NCBI GenBank assembly: GCA_029168955.1 | Contig: JAPDOI010000145.1 | Coordinates: 620,001-684,000 of the forward strand | Direction: 5' to 3' | Origin: Aplectana chamaeleonis | Taxonomy: Eukaryota; Nematoda; Chromadorea; Rhabditida; Cosmocercidae | Length of the DNA stretch: 64,000 nucleotides | Shown here: piece by piece, positions 1 through 13,668 of the stretch | Position numbering within the stretch: the stretch's first letter is position 1 | How the letters are laid out: each line of letters begins with the position of its first letter | Notes under the pieces: model-generated | Seen by the model: the letters and a program-made list of their open reading frames with translations, nothing else | What the model was told of the DNA's origin: nothing | Databases searched by the model: none | Translations under genes and position numbers: made by a program

Positions 1-3000
1 CACGACGTCCCGATGGCGTCATCGGGAGCCAGAAGGACTTTTCTCGACGCACCGATGGCGTCATCAGAAACCAGACCCACTGTTCACGGCGTCCCGATGA
101 CGTCATCAGAAGCCAGAAGCACTTTTCACGCCGTCCCGATCACGTCATCAGAAGCCAGAAGCACTTTTCACGACGTCCCGATGACGTCATCAGAAGCCAG
201 AAGCACTTTTCACGACGTCCCGATGACGTCATCAGAAGCCAGAAGCACTTTTCACGACGTCCCGATGACGTCATCAGAAGCCAGAAGCACTTTTCACGAC
301 GTCCCGATGACGTCATCAGAAGCCAGAAGCACTCTTCACGACGTCCCGATGACATCATCAGAAGCCAGAAGCACTCTTTCACGACGTCCCGATGACGTCA
401 TCAGAAGCCAGAAGCACTTTTCACGACGTCCCGATGACGTCATCAGAAGCCAGAAGCACTTTTCACGACGTCCCGATGACGTCATCAGAAGCCAGAAGCA
501 CTTTTCACGACGTCCCGATGACGTCATCAGAAGCCAGAAGCACTTTTCACGACGTCCCGATGACGTCATCAGAAGCCAGAAGCACTTTTCACGACGTCCC
601 GATGACGTCATCAGAAGCCAGAAGCACTTCTTCATGACGTCCCGATGACGTCATCAGAAGCCAGAAGCACTTTCACGACGTCCCGATGACGTCGTCAGAA
701 GCCAGAAGCACTTTCACGACGTCCCGATGACGTCATCAGAAGCCAGAAGCACTTTTCACGACGTCCCGATGACGTCATCAGAAGCCAGAAGCACTTTTCA
801 CGACGTCCCGATGACGTCATCAGAAGCCAGAAGCACTTTCACGACGTCCCGATGACGTCATCAGAAGCCAGAAGCACTTTTCACGACGTCCCGATGACGT
901 CATCAGAAGCCAGAAGCACTTTTCACGACGTCCCGATGACGTCATCAGAAGCCAGAAGCACTTTTCTCGACGTCCCGATGACGTCATCAGAAGCCAGAAG
1001 CACTTTTCACGACGTCCCGATGACGTCATCAGAAGCCAGAAGCAACTTTCACGACGTCCCGATGACGTCATCAGAAGCCAGAAGCACTTTTCACCACGTC
1101 CCGATGACGTCATCAGAAGCCAGAAGCACTTTTCACGACGTCCCGATGACGTCATCAGAAGCCAGAAGCACTTTTCACGACGTCCCGATGACGTCATCAG
1201 AAGCCAGAAGCACTTTTCACGACGTCCCGATGACGTCATCAGAAGCCAGAAGCACTTTTCACGACGTCCCGATGACGTCATCAGAAGCCAGAAGCACTTC
1301 ACGACGTCCCGATGACGTCATCAGAAGCCAGAAGCACTTTTCTCGACATCCCGATGACGTCATCAGAAGCCAGAAGCACTTCACGACGTCCCGATGACGT
1401 CGTCAGAAGCCAGAAGCACTTTTCACGACGTCCCGATGACGTCATCAGAAGCCCGAAGCACTTTCACGACGTCCCGATGACATCATCAGAAGCCAGAAGC
1501 ACTTTCACGACGTCCCGATGACGTCATCAGAAGCCAGAAGCACTTTTCACGACGTCCCGATGACGTCATCAGAAGCCAGAAGCACTTTTCATGACGTCCC
1601 GATGACGTCATCAGAAGCCAGAAGCACTTTTCACGACGTCCCGATGACGTCATCAGAAGCCAGAAGCACTTTTCACGACGTCCCGATGACGTCATCAGAA
1701 GCCAGAAGCACGTTTCACCACGTCCCGGATGACGTCATCAGAAGCCAGAACCACTTTTCACGACCTCCCGATGACGTTGTCAGAAGCCAGAAGCACTTTT
1801 CACGCCGTCCCGATGACGTCATCAGAAGCCAGAAGCACTTTTCACGACGTCCCGATGGCGTCATCAGAAACCAGAAGCACTTTTCACGACGTCCCGATGA
1901 CGTCATCAGAAGCCAGAAGCACTTTTCACGACGTCCCGATGACGTCATCAGAAGCCAGAAGCACTTTTCACGACGTCCCGATGGCGTCATCAGAAGCCAG
2001 AAGCACTTTTCACGACGTCCCGATGACGTCATCAGAAGCCAGAAGCACTTTTCACGACGTCCCGATGACGTCATCAGAAGCCAGAAGCACTTTTCACGAC
2101 GTCCCGATGACGTCATCAGAAGCCAGAAGCACTTTTCACGACGTCCCGATGACGTCATCAGAAGCCAGAAGCACTTCTCACGCCGTCCCGATGACGTCAT
2201 CAGAAGCCAGAAGCACTCTTCACGACGTCCCGATGACGTCATCAGAAGCCAGAAGCACTTTTCACGACGTCCCGATGACGTCATCAGAAGCCAGAAGCAC
2301 TTTTCACGACGTCCCGATGACGTCATCAGAAGCCAGAAGCACTTTTCACGACGTCCCGATGACGTCATCAGAAGCCAGAAGCACTTTTCACGACGTCCCG
2401 ATGACGTCATCAGAAGCCAGAAGCACTTTTCACGACGTCCCGATGACGTCATCAGAAGCCAGAAGCACTTTTCATGACGTCCTGATGACGTCATCAGAAG
2501 CCAGAAGCACTTTTCACGACGTCCCGATGACGTCGTCAGAAGCCAGAAGCACTTTTCACGACGTCCCGATGACGTCATCAGAAGCCAGAAGCACTTTTCA
2601 CGACGTCCCGATGGCGTCATCAGAAGCCAGAAGCACTTTTCACGACGTCCCGATGACGTCATCAGAAGCCAGAAGCACTTTTCATGACGTCCCGATGACG
2701 TCATCAGAAGCCAGAAGCACTTTCACGACGTCCCGATGACGTCATCAGAAGCCAGAAGCACTTTTCACGACGTCCCGATGACGTCATCAGAAGCCAGAAG
2801 CACTTTTCATGACGTCCCGATGACGTCATCAGAAGCCAGAAGCACTTTCACGCCGTCCCGATGACGCCGTCAGAAGCCAGAAGCACTTTTCACCACGTCC
2901 CGATGACGTCATCAGAAGCCAGAAGCACTTTTCACGACGTCCCGATGGCGTCATCAGAAGCCAGAAGCACTTTTCACGACAACCCGATGACGTCATCAGA

Positions 3001-6000
3001 AGCCAGAAGCACTTTTCACGACGTCCCGATGACGTCATCAGAAGCCAGAAGCACTTTTCATGACGTCCCGATGACGTCATCAGAAACCAGAAGCACTTTT
3101 CACGACGTCCCGATGACGTCGTCAGAAGCCAGAAGCACTTCTTCACGACGTCCCGATGACGTCATCAGAAGCCAGAAGCACTTTTCACGACGTCCCGATG
3201 GCGTCATCAGAAGCCAGAAGCACTTTTCACGACAACCCGATGACGTCATCAGAAGCCAGAAGCACTTTTCACGACGTCCCGATGACGTCATCGAAAGCCA
3301 GAAGCACTTTTCACGACGTCCCGATGACGTCATCAGAAGCCAGAAGCACTTTTCACGACGTCCCGATGACGTCATCAGAAGCCAGAAGCACTTTTCACGA
3401 CCTCCCGATGACGTCATCAGAAGCCACAAGCCCCTTCCACGACGTCCCGATGACGTCATCAGAAGCCAGAAGCACTTTTCACGACGTCCCGATGACGTCA
3501 TCAGAAGCCAGAAGCACTTTTCATGACGTCCCGATGACGTCATCAGAAGCCAGAAGCACTTTTCACGACGTCCCGATGACGTCGTCAGAAGCCAGAAGCA
3601 CTTTTCACGACGTCCCGATGACGTCATCAGAAGCCAGAAGCACTTTTCACGACGTCCCGATGACGTCATCAGAAGCCAGAAGCACTTTTCACGACAACCC
3701 GATGACGTCATCAGAAGCCAGAAGCACTTTTCACGACGTCCCGATGACGTCATCAGAAGCCAGAAGCACTTTTCACGACGTCCCGATGACACGTCATCAG
3801 AAGCCAGAAGCACTTTTCACGACGTCCCGATGACACGTCATCAGAAGCCAGAAGCACTTTTCACGACGTCCCGATGACGTCATCAGAAGCCAGAAGCACT
3901 TTTCACGACGTCCGGATGACGTCATCAGAAGCCAGAAGCACTTTCCACGACGCCCCGATGACGTCATCAGAAGCCAGAAGCACTTTTCACGACGTCCCGA
4001 TGACGTCATCAGAAGCCAGAAGCACTTTTCACGACGTCCCGATGACGTCATCAGAAGCCAGAAGCACTTTTCACGACGTCCCGATGACGTCATCAGAAGC
4101 CAGAAGCACTTTTCACGACGTCCCGATGACGTCATCAGAAGCCAGAAGCACTTTTCACGACGTCCCGATGACGTCATCAGAAGCCAGAAGCACTTTTCAC
4201 GACGTCCCGATGACGTCATCAGAAGCCAGAAGCACTTTTCACGACGTCCCGATGACGTCATCAGAAGCCAGAAGCACTTTTCACGACGTCCCGATGACGT
4301 CATCAGAAGCCAGAAGCACTTTTCACGACGTCCCGATGACGTCATCAGAAGCCAGAAGCACACTTTCACGACGTCCCGATGACGTCATCAGAAGCCAGAA
4401 GCACTTTTCACGACGTCCCGATGACGTCATCAGAAGCCAGAAGCACTTTCACGACGTCCCGATGACGTCATCAGAAGCCAGAAGCACTCTTCACGACGTC
4501 CCGATGACGTCATCAGAAGCCAGAAGCACACTTTTCACGACGTCCCGATGACGTCATCAGAAGCCAGAAGCACTTTTCACGACGTCCCGATGACGTCATC
4601 AGAAGCCAGAAGCACTTTTCACGACGTCCCGATGACGTCATCAGGAAGCCAGAAGCACTTTTCACGACGTCCCGATGACGTCATCAGAAGCCAGAAGCAC
4701 TTTTCACGACGTCCCGATGACACGTCATCAGAAGCCAGAAGCACTTTTCACGACGTCCCGATGACACGTCATCAGAAGCCAGAAGCACTTTCACGACGTC
4801 CCGATGACGTCATCAGAAGCCAGAAGCACTTTTCACGACGTCCCGATGACGTCATCAGAAGCCAGAAGCACTTCTTCACGACGTCCCGATGACGTCATCA
4901 GAAGCCAGAAGCACTTTTCACGACGTCCCGATGACGTCATCAGAAGCCAGAAGCACTTTTCACGACGTCCCGATGACGTCATCAGAAGCCAGAAGCACTT
5001 TCACGACGTCCCGATGACGTCATCAGAAGCCAGAAGCACTTTTCACGACGTCCCGATGACGTCATCAGAAGCCAGAAGCACTTTTCACGACGTCCCGATG
5101 ACGTCATCAGAAGCCAGAAGCACTTTTCACGACGTCCCGATGACGTCATCAGAAGCCAGAAGCACTTTTCACGACGTCCCGATGACGTCATCAGAAGCCA
5201 GAAGCACTTTTCACGACGTCCCGATGGCGTCATCAGAAGCCAGAAGCACTTTTCACGACAACCCGATGACGTCATCAGAAGCCAGAAGCACTACGCCACG
5301 ACGTCCCGATGACGTCATCAGAAGCCAGAAGCACTTTTCACGACGTCCCGATGACGTCATCAGAAGCCAGAAGCACTTTTCACGACGTCCCGATGACGTC
5401 ATCAGAAGCCAGAAGCACTTTTCACGACGTCCCGATGACGTCATCAGAAGCCAGAAGCACTTTTCACGACGTCCCGATGACGTCATCAGAAGCCAGAAGC
5501 ACTTTCACGACGTCCCGATGACGTCATCAGAAGCCAGAAGCACTTTTCATGACGTCCCGATGACGTCATCAGAAGCCAGAAGCACTTTTCACGACGTCCC
5601 GATGACGTCATCAGAAGCCAGAAGCACTTTTCACGACGTCCCGATGACGTCATCAGAAGCCAGAAGCACTTTTCACGACGTCCCGATGGCGTCATCAGAA
5701 GCCAGAAGCACTTTCACGACGTCCCGATGACGTCATCAGAAGCCAGAAGCACTTTTCACGACGTCCCGATGACGTCATCGAAAGCCAGAAGCACTTTTCA
5801 CGACGTCCCGATGACGTCATCAGAAGCCAGAAGCACTTTCACGACGTCCCGATGACGTCATCAGAAGCCAGAAGCACTTTTCACGACGTCCCGATGACGT
5901 CATCAGAAGCCAGAAGCACTTTCACGACGTCCCGATGACGTCATCAGAAGCCAGAAGCACTTTTCACGACGTCCCGATGACGTCATCAGAAGCCAGAAGC

Positions 6001-9000
6001 ACTTTTCACGACGTCCCGATGACGTCATCAGAAGCCAGAAGCACTTTTCACGACGTCCCGATGACGCCATCAGAAGCCAGAAGCACTTTTCACGACGTCC
6101 CGATGACGTCATCAGAAGCCAGAAGCACTTTTCACGACGTCCCGATGACGTCATCAGAAGCCAGACGAACTCTTTCACGACGTCCCGATGACGTCATCAG
6201 AAGCCAGAAGCACTTTTCACGACGTCCCGATGACGTCATCAGAAGCCAGAAGCACTTTTCACGACGTCCCGATGACGTCATCAGAAGCCAGAAGCACTTT
6301 TCACGACGTCCCGATGACGTCATCAGAAGCCAGAAGCACTTTTCACGACGTCCCGATGACGTCATCAGAAGCCAGAAGCACTTTTCACGACGTCCCGATG
6401 ACGTCATCAGAAGCCAGAAGCACTTTTCACGACGTCCCGATGACGTCATCAGAAGCCAGAAGCACTTTTCACGACGTCCCGATGACGTCATCAGAAGCCA
6501 GAAGCACTTTTCACGACGTCCCGATGACGTCATCAGAAGCCAGAAGCACTTTTCACGACGTCCCGATGACGTCATCAGAAGCCAGAAGCACTTTTCACGA
6601 CGTCCCGATGACGTCATCAGAAGCCAGAAGCACTTTTCACGACGTCCCGATGACGTCATCAGAAGCCAGAAGCACTTTTCACGACGTCCCGATGACGTCA
6701 TCAGAAACCAGAAGCACTTTTCACGACGTCCCGATGACGTCATCAGAAGCCAGAAGCACTTTTCACGACGTCCCGATGACGTCATCAGAAGCCAGAAGCA
6801 CTTTTCACGACGTCCCGATGACGTCATCAGAAGCCAGAAGCACTTTTCACGACGTCCCGATGACGTCATCAGAAGCCAGAAGCACTTTCACGACGTCCCG
6901 ATGACGTCATCAGAAGCCAGAAGCACTCTTTCACGACGTCCCGATGACGTCATCAGAAGCCAGAAGCACTTTCACGACGTCCCGATGACCTCATCAGAAG
7001 CCAGAAGCACTCTTCACGACGTCCCGATGACGTCATCAGAAGCCAGAAGCACTTTTCACGACGTCCCGATGACGTCATCAGAAGCCAGAAGCACTTTTCA
7101 CGACGTCCCGATGACGTCATCAGAAGCCAGAAGCACTTTTCACGACGTCCCGATGACGTCATCAGAAGCCAGAAGCACTTTCCACGACGTCCCCATGACG
7201 TCATCAGAAGCCAGAAGCACTTTTCACGACGTCCCGATGACGTCATCAGAAACCAGAAGCACTTTTCACGACGTCCCGATGACGTCGTCAGAAGCCAGAA
7301 GCACTCTTTCACGACGTCCCGATGACGTCATCAGAAGCCAGAAGCACTTTTCACGACGTCCCGATGACGTCATCAGAAGCCAGAAGCACTTTTCACGACG
7401 TCCCGATGACGTCATCAGAAGCCAGAAGCACTTTTCACGACGTCCCGATGACGTCATCAGAAGCCAGAAGCACTTTTCACGACGTCCCGATGACGTCATC
7501 AGAAGCCAGAAGCACTTTTCACGACGTCCCGATGACGTCATCAGAAGCCAGAAGCACTTTTCACGACGTCCCGATGACGTCATCAGAAGCCAGAAGCACT
7601 TTTCACGACGTCCCGATGACGTCATCAGAAGCCAGAAGCACTTTTCACGACGTCCCGATGACGTCATCAGAAGCCAGAAGCACTTTTCACGACGTCCCGA
7701 TGACGTCATCAGAAGCCAGAAGCCCTTTTCACGACGTCCCGATGACGTCATCAGAAGCCAGAAGCACTTTTCACGACGTCCCGATGACGTCATCAGAAGC
7801 CAGAAGCACTTTTCACGACGTCCCGATGACGTCATCAGAAGCCAGAAGCACTTTTCACGACGTCCCGATGACGTCACTTCGTCAAAGCCAGAAGCACTTT
7901 TCACGACGTCCCGATGACGTCATCAGAAGCCAGAAGCACTTTTCACGACGTCCCGATGACGTCATCAGAAGCCAGAAGCACTTTCTTACGACGTCCCGAT
8001 GACGTCACTGGAAGCCAGAAGCACTTTTCACGACGTCCCGATGACGTCATCGGAAAGCCAGAAGCACTTTCACGACGTCCCGATGACGTCATCAGAAGCC
8101 AGAAGCACTTTCACGACGTCCCGATGACGTCATCAGAAACCAGAAGCACTTTTCACGACGTCCCGATGACGTCGTCAGAAGCCAGAAGCACTTTTCACGA
8201 CGTCCCGATGACGTCACTCAGAAGCCAGAAGCACTTTTCACGACGTCCCGATGGCGTCATCAGAAGCCAGAAGACTTTTCACGACGTCCCGATGACGTCA
8301 TCAGAAGCCAGAAGCACTTTTCACGACGTCCCGATGACGTCATCAGAAGCCAGAAGCACTTTTCACGACGTCCCGATGACGTCATCAGAAGCCAGAAGCA
8401 CTTTTCACGACGTCCCGATGACGTCATCAGAAGCCAGAAGCACTTTTCACGACGTCCCGATGACGTCATCAGAAGCCAGAAGCACTTTTCACGACGTCCC
8501 GATGACGTCATCAGAAGCCAGAAGCACTTTTCACGACGTCCCGATGACGTCATCAGAAGCCAGAAGCACTTTTCACGACGTCCCGATGACGTCATCAGAA
8601 GCCAGAAGCACTTTTCACGACGTCCCGATGACGTCATCAGAAGCCAGAAGCACTTTTCACGACGTCCCGATGACGTCATCAGAAGCCAGAAGCACTTTTC
8701 ACGACGTCCCGATGACGTCATCAGAAGCCAGAAGCACTTTTCTCGACGTCCCGATGACGTCATCAGAAGCCAGAAGCACTTTTCACGGCATCCCGATGAC
8801 GTCATCAGAAGCCAGAAGCACTTTTCACGACGCCCCGATGACGTCATCAGAAGCCAGAAGCACTTCTCACGACGTCCCGATGACGTCATCAGAAGCCAGA
8901 AGCACTTTTCACGACGTCCCGATGACGTCATCAGAAGCCAGAAGCACTTTTCACGACGTCCCGATGGCGTCATCAGAAGCCAGAAGCACTTTTCACGACG

Positions 9001-12000
9001 TCCCGATGACGTCATCAGAAGCCAGAAGCACTTTTCACGACGTCCCGATGACGTCATCAGAAGCCAGAAGCACTTTTCACGACGTCCCGATGACGTCATC
9101 AGAAGCCAGAAGCACTTTTCACGACGTCCCGATGACGTCATCAGAAGCCAGAAGCACTCTTTCACGACGTCCCGATGACGTCATCAGAAGCCAGAAGCAC
9201 TTTTCACGCCCTCCCGATGACGTCATCAGAAGCCAGAAGCACTTTTCACGACGTCCCGATGACGTCATCAGAAGCCAGAAGCACTTTTCACGACGTCCCG
9301 ATGACGTCATCAGAAGCCAGAAGCACTTTTCACGACGTCCCGATGACGTCATCAGAAGCCAGAAGCACTTTTCACGACGTCCCGATGACGTCATCAGAAG
9401 CCAGAAGCACTTTTCACGACGTCCCGATGACGTCATCAGAAGCCAGAAGCACTTTTCACGACGTCCCGATGACACGTCATCAGAAGCCAGAAGCACTTTT
9501 CACGACGTCCCGATGACGTCATCAGAAGCCAGAAGCACTTTTCACGACGTCCCGATGACGTCATCAGAAGCCAGAAGCACTTTTCACGACGTCCCGATGA
9601 CGTCATCAGAAGCCAGAAGCACTTTTCACGACGTCCCGATGACGTCATCAGAAGCCAGAAGCACTTTTCACGACGTCCCGATGACGTCATCAGAAGCCAG
9701 AAGCACTTTTCACGACGTCCCGATGACGTCATCAGAAGCCAGAAGCACTTTTCACGACGTCCCGATGACGTCATCAGAAGCCAGAAGCACTTTTCACGAC
9801 GTCCCGATGACGTCATCAGAAGCCAGAAGCACTTTTCACGACGTCCCGATGACGTCATCAGAAGCCAGAAGCACTTTTCACGACGTCCCGATGACGTCAT
9901 CAGAAGCCAGAAGCACTTTTCACGACGTCCCGATGACGTCATCAGAAGCCAGAAGCACTTTTCACGACGTCCCGATGACGTCATCAGAAGCCAGAAGCAC
10001 TTTTCACGACGTCCCGATGACGTCATCAGAAGCCAGAAGCACTTTTCACGACGTCCCGATGACGTCATCAGAAGCCAGAAGCACTTTTCACGACGGCCCG
10101 ATGACGTCATCAGAAGCCAGAAGCCCTTTTCCCGACGTCCCGATGACGTCATCAGAAGCCAGAAGCACTTTTCACGACGTCCCGATGACGTCATCAGAAG
10201 CCAGAAGCACTTTTCACGACGTCCCGATGACGTCATCAGAAGCCAGAAGCACTTTTCACCACGTCCCGATGACATCATCAGAAGCCAGAAGCAATTTCAC
10301 GACGTCCCGATGACGTCATCAGAAGCCAGAAGCACTTTCACGACGTCCCGATGACGTCATCAGAAGCCAGAAGCACTTTTCACGACGTCCCGATGACGTC
10401 ATCAGAAGCCAGAAGCACTTTTCACGACGTCCCGATGACGTCATCAGAAGCCAGAAGCACTTTTCACGACGTCCCGATGACGTCATCAGAAGCCAGAAGC
10501 ACTTTTCACGACGTCCCGATGACGTCATCAGAAGCCAGAAGCACTTTTCACGACGTCCCGATGACGTCATCAGAAGCCAGAAGCACTTTTCACGACGTCC
10601 CGATGACGTCATCAGAAGCCAGAAGCACTTTTCACGACGTCCCGATGACGTCATCAGAAGCCAGAAGCACTTTTCACGACGTCCCGATGACGTCATCAGA
10701 AGCCAGAAGCACTTTTCACGACGTCCCGATGACGTCATCAGAAGCCAGAAGCACTTTTCACGACGTCCCGATGACGTCATCAGAAGCCAGAAGCACTTCA
10801 CGACGTCCCGATGACGTCATCAGAAGCCAGAAGCACTTTTCACGACGTCCCGATGACGTCATCAGAAGCCAGAAGCACTTTTCACGACGTCCCGATGACG
10901 TCATCAGAAGCCAGAAGCACTTTTCACGACCTCCCGATGACGTCATCAGAAGCCAGAAGCACTTTTCACGACGTCCCGGACGTCATCAGAAGCCAGAAGC
11001 ACTTTTCACGACGTCTCGATGTCGTCATCAGAAGCCAGAGGCACTTTTCACGACGTCCCGATGACGTCATCAGAAGCCAGAAGCACTTTTCACGACGTCC
11101 CGATGACGTCATCAGAAGCCAGAAGCACTTTTCACGACGTCCCGATGACGTCATCAGAAGCCAGAAGCACTTTTCACGACGTCCCGATGACGTCATCAGA
11201 AGCCAGAAGCACTTTTCACGACGTCCCGATGACGTCATCAGAAGCCAGAAGCACTTTTCACGACGTCCCGATGACGTCATCAGAAGCCAGAAGCACTTTT
11301 CACGACGTCCCGATGACGTCATCAGAAGCCAGAAGCACTTTTCACGACGTCCCGATGACGTCATCAGAAGCCAGAAGCACTTTTCACGACGTCCCGATGA
11401 CGTCATCAGAAGCCAGAAGCACTTTTCACGACGTCCCGATGACGTCATCAGAAGCCAGAAGCACTTTTCACGACGTCCCGATGACGTCATCAGAAGCCAG
11501 AAGCACTTTTCACGACGTCCCGATGACGTCATCAGAAGCCAGAAGCACTTTTCACGACGTCCCGACGACGTCAACAGAAGCCAGAAGCACTTTCACGACG
11601 TCCCGATGACGTCATCAGAAGCCAGAAGCACTTTTCACGACGTCCCGATGACGTCATCAGAAGCCAGAAGCACTTTTCACGACGTCCCGATGACGTCATC
11701 AGAAGCCAGAAGCACTTTTCACGACGTCCCGATGACACGTCATCAGAAGCCAGAAGCACTTTTCACGACGTCCCGATGACGTCATCAGAAGCCAGAAGCA
11801 CTTTTCACGACGTCCCGATGACGTCATCAGAAGCCAGAAGCACTTTTCACGACGTCCCGATGACGTGATCAGAAGCCAGAAGCACTTTTCACGACGTCCC
11901 GATGACGTCATCAGAAACCAGAAGCACTTTTCACGACGTCCCGATGACGTCATCAGAAGCCAGAAGCACTTTTCACGACGTCCCGATGACGTCATCAGAA

Positions 12001-13075
12001 GCCAGAAGCACTTTTCACGACGTCCCGATGACGTCATCAGAAGCCAGAAGCACTTTTCACGACGTCCCGATGACGTCATCAGAAGCCAGAAGCACTTTTC
12101 ACGACGTCCCGATGACGTCATCAGAAGCCAGAAGCACTTTTCACGACGTCCCGATGACGTCATCAGAAGCCAGAAGCACTTTTCACGACGTCCCGATGAC
12201 GTCATCAGAAGCCAGAAGCACTTTTCACGACGTCCCGATGACGTCATCAGAAGCCAGAAGCACTTTTCACGACGTCCCGATGACGTCATCAGAAGCCAGA
12301 ATCGCTTTTTCCGACGTCCCGATGACGTCATCAGAAGCCAGAAGCACTTTTCACGACGTCCCGATGACGTCATCAGAAGCCAGAAGCACTTTTCACGACG
12401 TCCCGATGACGTCATCAGAAGCCAGAAGCACTTTTCACGACGTCCCGATGACACGTCATCAGAAGCCAGAAGCACTTTTCACGACGTCCCGATGACACGT
12501 CATCAGAAGCCAGAAGCACTTTTCACGACGTCCCGATGACACGTCATCAGAAGCCAGAAGCACTTTTCACGACGTCCCGATGACACGTCATCAGAAGCCA
12601 GAAGCACTTTTCACGACGTCCCGATGACGTCATCAGAAGCCAGAAGCACTTTTCACGACGTCCCGATGACGTCATCAGAAGCCAGAAGCACTTTTCACGA
12701 CGTCCCGATGACGTCATCAGAAGCCAGAAGCACTTTTCACGACGTCCCGATGACGTCATCAGAAGCCAGAAGCACTTTTCACGACGTCCCGATGACGTCA
12801 TCAGAAGCCAGAAGCACTTTTCACGACGTCCCGATGACGTCATCAGAAGCCAGAAGCACTTTTCACGACGTCCCGATGACGTCATCAGAAGCCAGAAGCA
12901 CTTTTCACGACGTCCCGATGACGTCATCAGAAGCCAGAAGCACTTTTCACGACGTCCCGATGACGTCATCAGAAGCCAGAAGCACTTTTCACGACGTCCC
13001 GATGACGTCATCAGAAGCCAGAAGCACTTTTCACGACGTCCCGATGACGTCATCAGAAGCCAGAAGCACTTTCAC
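1..13075. repeat. 42-bp satellite array with TGACGTCA palindrome
   Basis: A continuous tandem array of about 310 units of 42 bp, cut by the window start. Each unit contains GACGTC, then 11 bp downstream a second GACGTC inside the 8-bp palindrome TGACGTCA, then ATCAGAAGCCAGAAGCAC and a T run. About half of the unit is GC and it holds four CpGs. Variation is mostly confined to the T run (2-4 T, or CTTT) and to an AC insertion that turns TGACGTCA into TGACACGTCA. Point variants such as GATGGCG or GACAACCC recur in groups. The first two units are clearly more diverged than the rest, so the left edge of the array is probably close to position 1. The array ends abruptly at about 13,075. No unique spacers and no embedded gene are visible. 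TGACGTCA is the known consensus for CREB/ATF bZIP proteins; any function here is inference. Confidence 0.97.
12449..12600. repeat. Local run of 44-bp satellite variants (TGACACGTCA)
   Basis: Four consecutive satellite units carry the extra AC (near 12,450, 12,494, 12,538 and 12,582). Elsewhere the variant occurs as pairs (near 3,790/3,833 and 4,720/4,764) or singly (near 9,470 and 11,735). Clustering of the same mutation points to recent local amplification of a variant unit. Confidence 0.85.
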
Positions 13076-13660
13076 CAGCCTGCGTCCCCCCTACCAACTT
13101 GCTTGCCTGAAATTGACCGCCTGTGATCATTGGCAGTGGGTACTAGCAGTGAGGAATGAAAAGCGTGACGGCCTACGGCCTACGGCTCACGGCCTACGGC
13201 GCACACCATGAATTTTTCCTAAGCTTTCGGGCTCACAACTTTGTTATTTGTGAACCGATTCGGCCCAAATTTTGACAGCTGGTGTCTTTTGGACCCCTTC
13301 ACTTATATCCAGAAGGAAATCTGCAGACAATTTGTTTTAATGGTTTTATAAACTACTTTATAAAATTAGAAGTGATCACAAGGCCTAGGCAAAACCAAAC
13401 CTCTCCAGCCGCTTCGCGGCTGGAGCGATATGTTTATTACACTCACATAAGGCAAATGCGTGATAATAATAAGAAGAGATGCACAGAAAAACTAACAAGA
13501 CCGGAAGAAAGAAAAAAAACAGACAGCAAAACTTGAGCAAAAATACTCCTATTCTTCATACACCCTACCAATCAAACAAACGAAGATCTATCTCTAGAAA
13601 AGAAGAAACAGTCGAAAATGCTATATTTCGTAGCTTCTTCTTCTTATCAGCCACATTGGA
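13076..13660. other. Unique spacer after the satellite
   Basis: No supported gene. It contains a short tandem of CCTACGG-like words at about 13,168-13,206 and a stable hairpin at 13,403-13,425 with 10-bp GC-rich arms and a TTC loop. A stretch at about 13,126-13,160 resembles part of the tRNA-like repeat seen at 51.8 kb. Short ORFs here have no recognisable domain. Confidence 0.6.
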
Positions 13661-13668
13661 GTTTCTTC

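Noticed and set aside
1..13075. CRISPR array
   Set aside because: Repeats are head to tail with no unique spacers, and the rest of the window is eukaryotic.
1..13075. CENP-B box in the satellite
   Set aside because: The unit does not contain the CENP-B core TTCG....A..CGGG; a centromeric role cannot be claimed from sequence, and many nematodes are holocentric.
13..13211. Dozens of ORFs of 60-800 codons on both strands encoding 14-residue repeats
   Set aside because: They follow from the 42-bp period of the satellite, occur in three frames at once and switch frame whenever the T run changes length. No start context, splice sites or domain.
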